A stretch of 23,679 bases of DNA from Entomomonas sp964395065. GTDB lineage: Bacteria; Pseudomonadota; Gammaproteobacteria; Pseudomonadales; Pseudomonadaceae. Both the position numbers and the translations under genes were made by a program. The DNA is taken from NCBI GenBank assembly GCA_964395065.1, contig CAYNAM010000029.1, positions 1-23,679 on the forward strand, in the 5' to 3' direction. Position 1 is the stretch's first letter, and each line of letters begins with the position of its first letter. A model generated the notes under the pieces. That model did no database searches. It saw only the letters and a list, made by a program, of their open reading frames with translations, and had not been told where the DNA came from. This document shows, one piece after another, positions 9,001 to 15,312 of the stretch.

Positions 9001-9802
9001 TGCAGGTAATCTTGCAGGAGAAATTTACATCTCTAACCCACTGCACTCTGTTTCAATAAATGCGCCAAAAGGTAATAAATTATTAACTAATATTCCAGGA
9101 ACAAGAATCATAAATGGAGTGAAATACACTCAGCCAATCACCGCATCACCTGAGCTGGCAAGAGTTAATTTCATGAGAAAACCCTCTGATATTCTGCTCT
9201 TTGGAACTGGTAAATATTTTGAGCAACAAGATTCTGTAAGTGCCTTAACCGCTAAAAATAGTATTTACGGTATGGTGGTAAGAGGTAATAATGAAGTTAA
9301 TGAAGATACTAAACTTGAACAACTACAAGTTAGAACAGTAACGGATAAAGTATACGTCACTAAAGACAACAAATCTTATACCGTTAGAGAAACAAATGGT
9401 GCGCCTATTACAGCATCTGACAAAGGATTTTACATTGACCTACCTGTTGGTGAGCTTGTTGTAGACCAACCTTATTTCATGGGGAGTGTTGTATTTTTTA
9501 CCGTCATGGTAATGGACTCCACAGACCCATGTAAGCCTGTACCTAAATATTGGTTAATGGCATTAGATCCGTCAACGGGTAAGGCTCCTAACTTTCCTGT
9601 ATTTGACTTAAATGGAACGGGTAGCCGTATCGATAATCCAATTATTAGTGGTGTTTTATTGGAGAGCAAAAGCATTCTACAGGGTGGTAATCATCCAATG
9701 GCCGTTAATAACGAAGGAAAAATAGGATTAATGATTCACAATCCTGATCGAATACGGATTAATCGCGTTATTTTCCAAGGTGATAGTATCTTTAAAAACT
9801 AA
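5990..9802 (+). CDS. pilY1: Type IV pilus tip adhesin PilY1/PilC
   Basis: Large pilus-tip protein acting in adhesion, surface sensing and control of pilus extension and retraction. 1270 residues, near the usual 1100-1200. A signal peptide (residues 1 to about 30) is followed by a von Willebrand A-like N-terminal region around IDDTLNM (52-57), whose metal-site motif is degenerate (Thr and Asn in place of both Ser). A C-terminal PilC beta-propeller follows: YVYVGANDGMLHAFD at about 784-798, FVDGPLVTDDVYF, VLVGTLGRGGQGLFALDVT. The calcium loop usually found just before the YAGDLxGNLW-type motif is not recognisable here (SNKTDYGHFG then LYAGNLAGEIY, 988-1013). A short DNDGN segment at 640-644 could still bind calcium. 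The start could also be ATG 5996. It overlaps pilX by 20 nt. pilE follows 12 bp downstream. Confidence 0.93.
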   Translation: MLMYGNKLYNKLAVGIIVCSLGYSYLSIAAQPSQTPLSIKSTVPMNLIITIDDTLNMGYTHSPEGQETWDPNYNLASPDYNGLFYNPDYEYKVPPRFIMDNGVLKRTSYPEFSFSRATVDGYLYNAIFNQSRRTDYSAVGAWDLNKVVPRGWDETAFQYWNLNNSTTNSHYYRWNPNAGCGSDPRLSTDKSLIGTKKQCWIDGGRITSAKEQQNYSNWLAYYASRMNRVKTILAFVMADLDEDVRVTWQSVQGCYSTEFNANDNKNGYTRSNGQPYRCYGVSQTLAPFKGKHKADFYTFLHGLMKQDGEFNPHRAAMKRVNDYIKTKGAWSPYREEVGNINSKEYGCRPTVHLIATHGKFGQAEDNILFSNARSSANQDFRNDVRFKAGITSKIVNKTYTLPDGKIYTPRAPYKDDVQKEKYAKTLSDYAFEGWAVDARPDLPNNLAPIYRDDASSDDENYWNPKNDPATWQHVNTYVLSVGGMKKKSAAYNLNWDQGTYNGSYQDLLKGIISWPVTPGAYGWCVAFRVGAAYGGCDNVKGAIANLDDWGTAQTIVDSWHAALNGRGQIYNAEDIYKWDNNLLIWDKIRNDIMMSGALPSETTTITVSSDSSIADDKAYYYETKFDSLRWIGMITQYQYDNDGNKINAISFHDKLKSSNSSQGPSRTIYINTGFDSVQGKMVEFTTANYKQFAKQQKEDLQRSLDIPNAPTGEELGKLRLEWLRGSSANEGTLFRERYKGYLLGDIVNNTPMAIKPPQGNAYYMNSRGENYYQFKEAQAQRPTYVYVGANDGMLHAFDQQGNEKWAFIPAGVTGKLNLLSDNDYSAANKQTTSNSSKHRFFVDGPLVTDDVYFDNAWHTVLVGTLGRGGQGLFALDVTNPNQPKLLWEYGDFNSDVASKAFPNSKVPGYILSAPIIGPLYNGEAVTDHVIFGNGYGPTSTTENNEPVYTKGSTIAIEIATGKLASAIGPVASPNSEDLGFSGVVGMKSNKTDYGHFGIERNTLYAGNLAGEIYISNPLHSVSINAPKGNKLLTNIPGTRIINGVKYTQPITASPELARVNFMRKPSDILLFGTGKYFEQQDSVSALTAKNSIYGMVVRGNNEVNEDTKLEQLQVRTVTDKVYVTKDNKSYTVRETNGAPITASDKGFYIDLPVGELVVDQPYFMGSVVFFTVMVMDSTDPCKPVPKYWLMALDPSTGKAPNFPVFDLNGTGSRIDNPIISGVLLESKSILQGGNHPMAVNNEGKIGLMIHNPDRIRINRVIFQGDSIFKN

Positions 9803-9814
9803 GGTTTGTTTACT

Positions 9815-10204
9815 ATGAAACAAAAAGGTTTTACACTAATTGAAATAATGATTGCTTTAGTTATACTGGCTATTTTAGCCAGTATTGCTATAACAAGTTA
9901 TCAACGCTACCTATTACGCTCACATCGTACAGACGCAATGAAGTTATTGCTAGATACGGCTGGAGCACAAGAGAGCCTTTACTCTTTCAAATACAAATAC
10001 ACAGGCTCATTAGAAGAATTAGGCTTAAGCTCCAATAAGTCTGATTATGGGTATTATCAACTCAGTATCCAATTAGATAATAATGAAAAAAGCTATATTC
10101 TCACCGCGATGCCTATTGGTTCACAAGCAAATGATGAGTGTGGTAGTTTTCAACTTTATAGCGATGGAACACGACAAGCCTCTAAAGAGGGCTGTTGGAA
10201 ATGA
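9815..10204 (+). CDS. pilE: Minor type IV pilin PilE
   Basis: Minor pilin incorporated with FimT/U, PilV, PilW and PilX into the priming complex. The ATG at 9815 gives 129 residues with a 5-residue leader MKQKG and mature N-terminus FTLIEIMIALVILAILASIA carrying Phe1 and Glu5. A TTG at 9806 would extend it by three residues, but the AAGG at 9801-9804 stands 10 nt before the ATG and only 1 nt before the TTG. A C-terminal cysteine pair (DECGS, EGCWK) forms the expected disulfide loop. The small size and location directly after pilY1 match PilE of Pseudomonas and Acinetobacter-type clusters rather than the major pilin PilA. It is the last gene of the operon. Confidence 0.88.
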   Translation: MKQKGFTLIEIMIALVILAILASIAITSYQRYLLRSHRTDAMKLLLDTAGAQESLYSFKYKYTGSLEELGLSSNKSDYGYYQLSIQLDNNEKSYILTAMPIGSQANDECGSFQLYSDGTRQASKEGCWK

Positions 10205-10628
10205 TGCTCAAATCACTAAAAAAGACAGCATTTAACCAACTTATAGGCATAACATAACAAGGCGTATCATACCTTAAATCACTCAAACTATTTTGATTGT
10301 AATTTATAAACCTGTCCGCTAAAGTATATAAAATCTTTAGCGGTGCATACCCTATCAATGAATACACTTAAGGTTAAAAACTATAAAGTATTCACGTCTA
10401 TTCCAACTCGCTTTAAATAAGTAGCTCTTGCCTATAGCCGTAAACACTCTTTCCGTCTATGCTAGCAGATAAAACATACCTCACAATTAAATTGTAAGCT
10501 GAGTAATCATGATTATTAGATAGCGCAATCGAATATAACATTATCACTTTAAGAGAAATGCTAAACATAGCAATCTCTGAGATTCTATCTGAAAATTATT
10601 TATATTTTTAAAAGGATTAAATGGGTCT
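10205..10628 (+). other. Intergenic region between pilE and the transporter gene
   Basis: About 420 bp without a convincing gene. A very short frame (10201-10257, 18 codons, MMLKSLKKTAFNQLIGIT) starts in an overlap with the pilE stop but resembles nothing I know. The region holds a strong hairpin (10316-10343, listed separately). A second interrupted inverted repeat (10552-10578, five plus five pairs around AACA) lies about 50 bp before the next gene. A clean promoter for the transporter gene was not evident. Confidence 0.55.
10316..10343. terminator. Perfect 9-bp hairpin downstream of pilE, possible operon terminator
   Basis: CCGCTAAAG and CTTTAGCGG pair perfectly around a 10-nt TATATAAAAT loop, 111 bp after the pilE stop. 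Neither strand shows a run of Us after the stem, so it is not a textbook Rho-independent terminator. It may act as an RNA-end stabiliser or Rho-assisted terminator, or be a DNA operator with a TATA-like centre. Confidence 0.35.
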
Positions 10629-11588
10629 ATGCTAAATATTGGTGAACAACTAGAAAAACGTCAAATCATTATTTACTTTTCAGCTGTCATGATAGCAGCA
10701 CTCATTACTTTTTCTATCAATAGCAGCTCTGTATTTGAAATAGCCATTAATCCAGTACTTGCTTTCATGTTATTTGTAACATTTCTACAAGTACCTCTTA
10801 CTGATATTGGAAAAACTTTAAGACATGGACGCTTTATGGCGGCCTTACTTATTACTAACTTTATGGCATTACCGCTTTTTATCAGTTTATTTTTATTGTT
10901 TTTGCCATCGGATCCTATTATCAGGCTTGGTGTATTATTAGTATTACTTACACCTTGTATTGATTACGTGGTAACATTCTCTCATCTTGGACGAGCAAAT
11001 GCACGCTTACTCTTGGCTGCAACGCCAATCCTTTTAATTGCACAAATGTTTTTATTACCATTTTTTCTTAGTTTATTTCTTGGTAAAGAAACAAAGAATC
11101 TTATACAACCTGAACCATTTATTCATGCATTCCTATGGCTCATAGCCGTTCCGCTTTTTTTTGCTGGTATTTTACAGCGCTGGGCCTCCCAAAGCCATAT
11201 TGGTTTAAAAATATCAAATTTCTTAAAATTATTACCTGTTCCAGCTACAGCGCTGACTCTTTTTATTGTTGTTATGGCTGTTTTGCCACAACTTGGCAAT
11301 GCAACAGCAAATACATTTAGAGTAATTCCCTTTTACATTATCTTTGCAGCCGTAGCCCCATTAATAGGTTGGATTATTGGTCGGTTATTTTACCTCGTAC
11401 CTTCAGCAGGAAGAGCTATTGCTTTTAGTGCAGGGACAAGAAACTCTCTAGTCATACTACCGCTTGCCCTAGCTGTTCCTAATGCAATCCCTGTATTACC
11501 TGCTATTATTGTTACACAGACACTTATCGAATTAATGAGCGAACTAATTTATATTCGGTTTATTGCAAAGCTTGGAAGCAGTAAGTAG
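10629..11588 (+). CDS. BASS-superfamily transporter (ACR3-like arsenic resistance / bile acid:sodium symporter type)
   Basis: Integral inner-membrane transporter of 319 residues with about ten hydrophobic helices from residue 15 to the C-terminus. The segments LLTPCIDYVVTFSHLGRAN (Cys110, in the helix where ACR3 proteins keep their key Cys), FSAGTRNSLVILPLALA and VTQTLIELMSELIYIRFI are typical of proteins annotated as arsenic resistance proteins in the bile acid:sodium symporter superfamily. No arsR or arsenate reductase gene is nearby, so arsenite export is only a family-based guess and an organic-anion substrate is equally possible. The start ATG 10629 lies inside a four-codon mini-frame (ATG GGT CTA TGC TAA, 10621-10635), which has the better-placed AAGG, suggesting coupled initiation. 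It is convergent with the YnbC-like gene downstream. Confidence 0.8.
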   Translation: MLNIGEQLEKRQIIIYFSAVMIAALITFSINSSSVFEIAINPVLAFMLFVTFLQVPLTDIGKTLRHGRFMAALLITNFMALPLFISLFLLFLPSDPIIRLGVLLVLLTPCIDYVVTFSHLGRANARLLLAATPILLIAQMFLLPFFLSLFLGKETKNLIQPEPFIHAFLWLIAVPLFFAGILQRWASQSHIGLKISNFLKLLPVPATALTLFIVVMAVLPQLGNATANTFRVIPFYIIFAAVAPLIGWIIGRLFYLVPSAGRAIAFSAGTRNSLVILPLALAVPNAIPVLPAIIVTQTLIELMSELIYIRFIAKLGSSK

Positions 11589-11643
11589 ACTAAGTGAATT
11601 AATCACATCTGTTTTATGAAGTTGAAAATTCTCTGCTGTACCA

Positions 11644-11671
11644 ATAAGTGACAAGTAAAAATTGTACTTAT
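11644..11671. terminator. Hairpin in the convergent gap, possible bidirectional terminator
   Basis: ATAAGT-G-ACAA and TTGT-ACTTAT form a 10-bp stem with one bulged G around a 7-nt loop, midway between two convergent genes. It is AT-rich and lacks a clear U-tract on either strand, so termination is only suggested by its placement. Confidence 0.3.
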
Positions 11672-11741
11672 AATCTAATTGATAAAAGCTTTTGCTGGTT
11701 ATTTTTCAAGTTTAATACCAAAAAATATGTAATCTTGGTTA

Positions 11742-13388
11742 TCAATATTTTTGTACCAAGGTAACCGTGAATATACCCCACGAGTCAACTCGTTGCATTA
11801 CTTTAATAAATCCCGCCTCTCGCGTTAACTGATCAATCTCCAGTTGATATCGACGACGCAACAACCATGCCTTTCCATCTTTATGACTTGACATGACTCG
11901 TGCCATGTACTCTAAATTAGGATTCCATATTTTTGTTGTAAATATTAAAAAACCACCCTTCTCTAATGAATCTGCAACTCCTTTCAATGAGCGAATAACC
12001 ATTTGGTTATTATCAAATAACTCATAAAACCCAGAGGCAATAGCTATTGTTCGATCCTTTGGCAAGGTGGTTAACGACTGCTCACTAAAGGCATCCCCCC
12101 ACTCAAAATCAACTTGTTGTATAATATTTTTTTCTTTTAAATTGGACACCCCTTGTAGGACATTTATATTCACATAGTCTCTCATCAATACATGGTTTAT
12201 TTTTTTATTGTTTTCAGCTATAAAATCAAAAAGATAACCTCCATTACCTGCTGCTATATCCAAAATATTAACCGTCTGCTTATTGTCTAGTACCTTATCT
12301 ATAGCTATCAATAGTAACTCTTCTAGATTCTTTTTCCGTTGCCTTACACTTTTCCAACTTCGATTATTGAGGTAAATTTTATCCAATAACTTACCTAAAA
12401 TATTTCGACCGCTGGGAGTATTTTTATAAACATAATCTAAGGATATCCCTGAATCAAAACCATGTATTAAACCCAATCGAATGCCATTTGATAATACACC
12501 AACATACTTTAAAAAAATTCGACTCATCGTCCAACGAACCTTTTTTAATGGATGAGTTTCTGGGGCGGCTAACCTATCAAATTCTTCTTTAGTTTTCCCT
12601 TGTTGATCTGCATTTAATAATGAAGGCAATACTTGCTTTACGCCAGCCATTTCTTCGATTGATTTTTTAATTTTATTAGCCACAACACTGTCACTATCTA
12701 TTATATTTATTTTCTTATAAGAACTACTTAAACTATTATAAAAACATTTTTGTTCTCGCTGTGTGGCTAAAGTGCTCTCTTGCTGATCGATCAGCAGTAT
12801 AATAGGAGTATAAATGGCTGAAGCGTCCAAAATAATACGCTTGGCTGTATCCAAAAAACTCATAGCAACAGTAGAGTAATCTTTGATATTACTATTAGTA
12901 GCAGACTGAGATTTATGTCGTTGACGTTGAGTTAAAAGATGGTGTAATTTGCAAAACTTTGTTTTACCTCCAATACTAAAAGTAGGTGTTAACAATATTG
13001 CCCCCATTATTTGAGGTGCATAATCATGCAACCATGCGGCAACCGCCAAGGCACTAATCGATTCGCTTACAACAATGATTTTACTTTCTTGTATGCCATA
13101 GTTATCTTTAATTTGTGAGATGAACTCATAAAAATCATGTACTAAAATAGAAAAATCACTCATCTCCCTATTATCTGAAAAAAGTCCACTTCTCAGATTG
13201 GTGGTAAACAATACATACTGTGGTAGATTAATAGCTTCTATAAAATCATTAAGTACTCCATCACTATCTCCTGAATGTAATAAAACAACCACATTAGATT
13301 CTTTATTTAACGGGTCTATAGGCCAGTATTGATAAAGTAATTTAGTCCCGTCAAAACCAGTAAATTCTTTTTGATATTTTATGCGCAT
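11742..13388 (-). CDS. YnbC-like alpha/beta-hydrolase and SAM-methyltransferase fusion
   Basis: 548-residue cytosolic two-domain protein. Residues 1 to about 260 are alpha/beta-hydrolase-like: VVVLLHSGDSDG at 33-44, where the oxyanion motif is expected, and VVSESISAL with Ser110 in the nucleophile-elbow position. Residues about 300-548 are a class I methyltransferase with SAM motif ILDIAAGNGGY (375-385) and later acidic and hydrophobic motifs. The architecture matches E. coli YnbC, whose neighbours there are phospholipid-type enzymes. No histidine occurs between residues 158 and 279, where the hydrolase's catalytic His should lie, and the elbow is VSESIS rather than GxSxG, so this half may be inactive. 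It is last in the acyl-lipid operon, 31 bp after the ferritin-like gene. No Shine-Dalgarno sequence is evident before its ATG; an in-frame stop upstream excludes a longer start. The substrate is unknown. Confidence 0.85.
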   Translation of the reverse strand: MRIKYQKEFTGFDGTKLLYQYWPIDPLNKESNVVVLLHSGDSDGVLNDFIEAINLPQYVLFTTNLRSGLFSDNREMSDFSILVHDFYEFISQIKDNYGIQESKIIVVSESISALAVAAWLHDYAPQIMGAILLTPTFSIGGKTKFCKLHHLLTQRQRHKSQSATNSNIKDYSTVAMSFLDTAKRIILDASAIYTPIILLIDQQESTLATQREQKCFYNSLSSSYKKINIIDSDSVVANKIKKSIEEMAGVKQVLPSLLNADQQGKTKEEFDRLAAPETHPLKKVRWTMSRIFLKYVGVLSNGIRLGLIHGFDSGISLDYVYKNTPSGRNILGKLLDKIYLNNRSWKSVRQRKKNLEELLLIAIDKVLDNKQTVNILDIAAGNGGYLFDFIAENNKKINHVLMRDYVNINVLQGVSNLKEKNIIQQVDFEWGDAFSEQSLTTLPKDRTIAIASGFYELFDNNQMVIRSLKGVADSLEKGGFLIFTTKIWNPNLEYMARVMSSHKDGKAWLLRRRYQLEIDQLTREAGFIKVMQRVDSWGIFTVTLVQKY

Positions 13389-13419
13389 AAGAATTTTTTA
13401 CGATTAAGTTAAATAGTTT

Positions 13420-14349
13420 TTAAGTTACAGAGCGATGAATGGTTTCTTTTATTTTGGCTAACAACATCGGCTCCCATTCATTGTCCCAACGCTTTACAAA
13501 ATTTGATATTTTTTCTACTACCCCTGGTGCTTTAGCATTAAATCCCTCGCTAACTAGCGCTGAATAATTAGGAAGTCTTGATTGTATCTGCTTTACAGTC
13601 ACTTCAACATTTAACATTTTTGCAACATAAAGAGTGGCAACAGTAACGCGGCGTGACAATATATCAGCCTCTTTCTCATACTGTTTTATTTGTTCTTTTG
13701 TCCATAGCTGCTCTTTATAAATTTTTTCATAGGTTTCAATCGATACGCTACAATGTTCCATTTCCTCAGCATAATGATAGGCTAATAAATAAAGCACCCC
13801 AAGATTCTCTGAAAGCTCCATCATATATTCTAGCTTACCGTTGGTAATTAAGTTCTCATAAAATGAAAAACTAGCCATACATACTTCCGTCTCAAATATA
13901 GCAATCGTTTTTAATGCTTCTTTAAAAAAAGAACTATCTATAGTTTTGCCTGCCTGTTCATCTTTTTCAATACCAGCAATATTAGGCTCAACAAACTCTT
14001 TATAAGTAACATACATAAAATCATAGACACGAGGATGATACCTCTCCTTAGAGGGGCGAGAGTAGTTTTTTGCCATAAAAATATTTAAGTTTTTATGAGC
14101 TGATGCATGTCTTTTTTCTTGAGAAATAAAAATAGGGAAACGCTCATCTTCAAACTCTGTATTTTTTACAAACCTATCATAAAAAACACTTACTTTTTCA
14201 CCATAAAACTCAAAAAACTCTAATAGGTAAGAGGTTCCTAGCCCAATCAAAGAGAAAACATTATCAGGTATCCATAGATGATTAAAGTTCTCATTTAAAT
14301 TCATTACCATAAACACTTCTTTTGGTACTGTTCTTAATTTTAAATCCAT
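13420..14349 (-). CDS. Ferritin-like metal-binding protein (PF10118-type predicted metal-dependent hydrolase)
   Basis: 309 residues, largely helical, without signal peptide or clear membrane segment. The spaced carboxylate/histidine ligands of a four-helix di-metal site are visible: QEKRHASAH (Glu78, His81, His85), FETE (Glu153, Glu155), and YHYAEEMEHC (His192, Glu195, Glu196, His199). This pattern, particularly E-x2-H-x3-H and later H-x2-EE-x-EH, is that of PF10118 proteins called predicted metal-dependent hydrolases, which by fold resemble diiron oxygenases. Oxidation or hydroxylation of an ACP- or CoA-linked acyl chain would fit its setting beside an acyl carrier protein and ketosynthase, but this is inference. 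The start ATG 14349 has AAGGA 6-7 nt upstream; that sequence is part of a small hairpin. A fabG-like remnant lies immediately upstream. Confidence 0.75.
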   Translation of the reverse strand: MDLKLRTVPKEVFMVMNLNENFNHLWIPDNVFSLIGLGTSYLLEFFEFYGEKVSVFYDRFVKNTEFEDERFPIFISQEKRHASAHKNLNIFMAKNYSRPSKERYHPRVYDFMYVTYKEFVEPNIAGIEKDEQAGKTIDSSFFKEALKTIAIFETEVCMASFSFYENLITNGKLEYMMELSENLGVLYLLAYHYAEEMEHCSVSIETYEKIYKEQLWTKEQIKQYEKEADILSRRVTVATLYVAKMLNVEVTVKQIQSRLPNYSALVSEGFNAKAPGVVEKISNFVKRWDNEWEPMLLAKIKETIHRSVT

Positions 14350-14356
14350 ACGCTTT

Positions 14357-14370
14357 CCTTGTAGACAAGG
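14357..14370 (-). promoter_or_regulatory. Small hairpin sequestering the ribosome-binding site
   Basis: On the minus strand CCTTG-TCTA-CAAGG forms a 5-bp stem whose 3' arm contains the AAGG of the Shine-Dalgarno sequence for the ferritin-like gene. It could lower translation unless upstream translation opens it. It may be chance; the stem is short. Confidence 0.3.
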
Positions 14371-14375
14371 TTAAT

Positions 14376-14546
14376 CTAAATAGATAAACAACCGATAACC
14401 AGAGTTTGCTCTGTTATAAAATTACCACCATCACGCAGCAAGCATTCGACCATTTTAGCTATATCATCAGGTTGTACTATTGCTCTTAAAGGAGCTGTGT
14501 CTGTCATCGCAGTAACAAGTACATTTTTTCCGTTTATAATAACGCC
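14376..14546 (-). pseudogene. C-terminal remnant of a FabG-like short-chain dehydrogenase (ketoreductase)
   Basis: Between the hydratase stop and the ferritin-like start, a 56-codon frame ends in TAG at 14376-14378. It reads GVIINGKNVLV then TAMTDTAPLRAIVQPDDIA, KMVECLLRDGGNFITEQTLV and IGCLSI. This matches the C-terminal quarter of FabG-type reductases (GIRVN...TPL...QPEDIA..V.FLLSDGGxFITGQ.L.VDGG). The Rossmann NAD(P) motif and the Ser-Tyr-Lys catalytic residues, about 180 residues, are missing. The usual DGG near the end is IGC. No start codon or ribosome-binding site precedes it in frame. It is on the same strand as its neighbours, in the place a ketoreductase would occupy in an acyl-chain-elongating cluster, so it is best read as a deletion relic. 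Recognition is from memory of the family. Confidence 0.75.
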
Positions 14547-14556
14547 AACTAATAAT

Positions 14557-15312
14557 TTAAGTTCTATGAGCTTTAGTCATACTACCGACAGAGGACTGGT
14601 ATAAAAGCTGATCACCTTCTAATACTTGATAATCGAGTAAACTATAAACAAAATAATCCTCTTTAATAATATCTTTATCTTCAAAAAAGACTGTAAGTCT
14701 AGAAAGGTCAATCTCCTCATTTGATAATAGACGCTCGGGAATATAGATCTTTTGGTCTGCCTGATAAGTCACTACTTTTCTTTTATCGGGCTCTTTAGTA
14801 ATTTTTAGAGCTTTTTTATAAAAAGGATCACCTTTTTGATATTTAAAACAAACGCTAAATAACAATGCATCAATCAATAACCAATTCGATCTTATGTGAG
14901 GGTATTCTTGCCTAAACAAATCAACCTGCTTCTGAAAAAAATCAGGACCTATATCTATTTTATTAGCGGGAGTATCAAATATGGGCTGTTCAACATGACT
15001 AGCCTTAGAGGTAATAACCTCTTGCTCTTTATCTAAAATCTTACAAGAGAACTTATTATTCCTTTCAATAAACTGATAGTGAACTTGCTCATTAACATAA
15101 ACAGGTTGCTTTAAATAAAAGTTAATGCAAGTATCCGCTTTAATATGAGGGACATATTTGAGTTTAGCATCCATCATAACGAGCATTCCCTGCACAATTA
15201 TGTCTTTTAAACCATTTTTTAGCGCAATATCTCTGTCAAAATGAACCTTATTATGGTCACCTGAAAAATCAGCCCACTGTTTAATATCATTATGTGAAAA
15301 TTGTTTAATCAT
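14557..15312 (-). CDS. MaoC-like hotdog enoyl hydratase / 3-hydroxyacyl dehydratase
   Basis: 251 residues. The N-terminal hotdog carries the R-specific hydratase motif FSGDHNKVHFDRDIA with the catalytic pair Asp19 and His24, followed by KNGLKDIIVQGMLVMM. The enzyme would interconvert (R)-3-hydroxyacyl and 2-enoyl thioesters, as FabZ-like dehydratases or PhaJ do. The C-terminal half (from about residue 125) looks like a second, motif-less hotdog ending YSLLDYQVLEGDQLLYQSSVGSMTKA; double-hotdog proteins with one active half are common. It begins in an ATGA overlap with the ketosynthase gene, with AAGG 8 nt upstream. This coupling argues that it acts on the ACP-bound products of that ketosynthase. 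Confidence 0.82.
   Translation of the reverse strand: MIKQFSHNDIKQWADFSGDHNKVHFDRDIALKNGLKDIIVQGMLVMMDAKLKYVPHIKADTCINFYLKQPVYVNEQVHYQFIERNNKFSCKILDKEQEVITSKASHVEQPIFDTPANKIDIGPDFFQKQVDLFRQEYPHIRSNWLLIDALLFSVCFKYQKGDPFYKKALKITKEPDKRKVVTYQADQKIYIPERLLSNEEIDLSRLTVFFEDKDIIKEDYFVYSLLDYQVLEGDQLLYQSSVGSMTKAHRT

Noticed and set aside
9472..9675. 67-codon minus-strand frame inside pilY1
   Set aside because: Antisense shadow within the beta-propeller coding region.
10201..10257. 18-codon frame overlapping the pilE stop
   Set aside because: Too short, with no similarity I recognise; an ATGA overlap alone is weak evidence.
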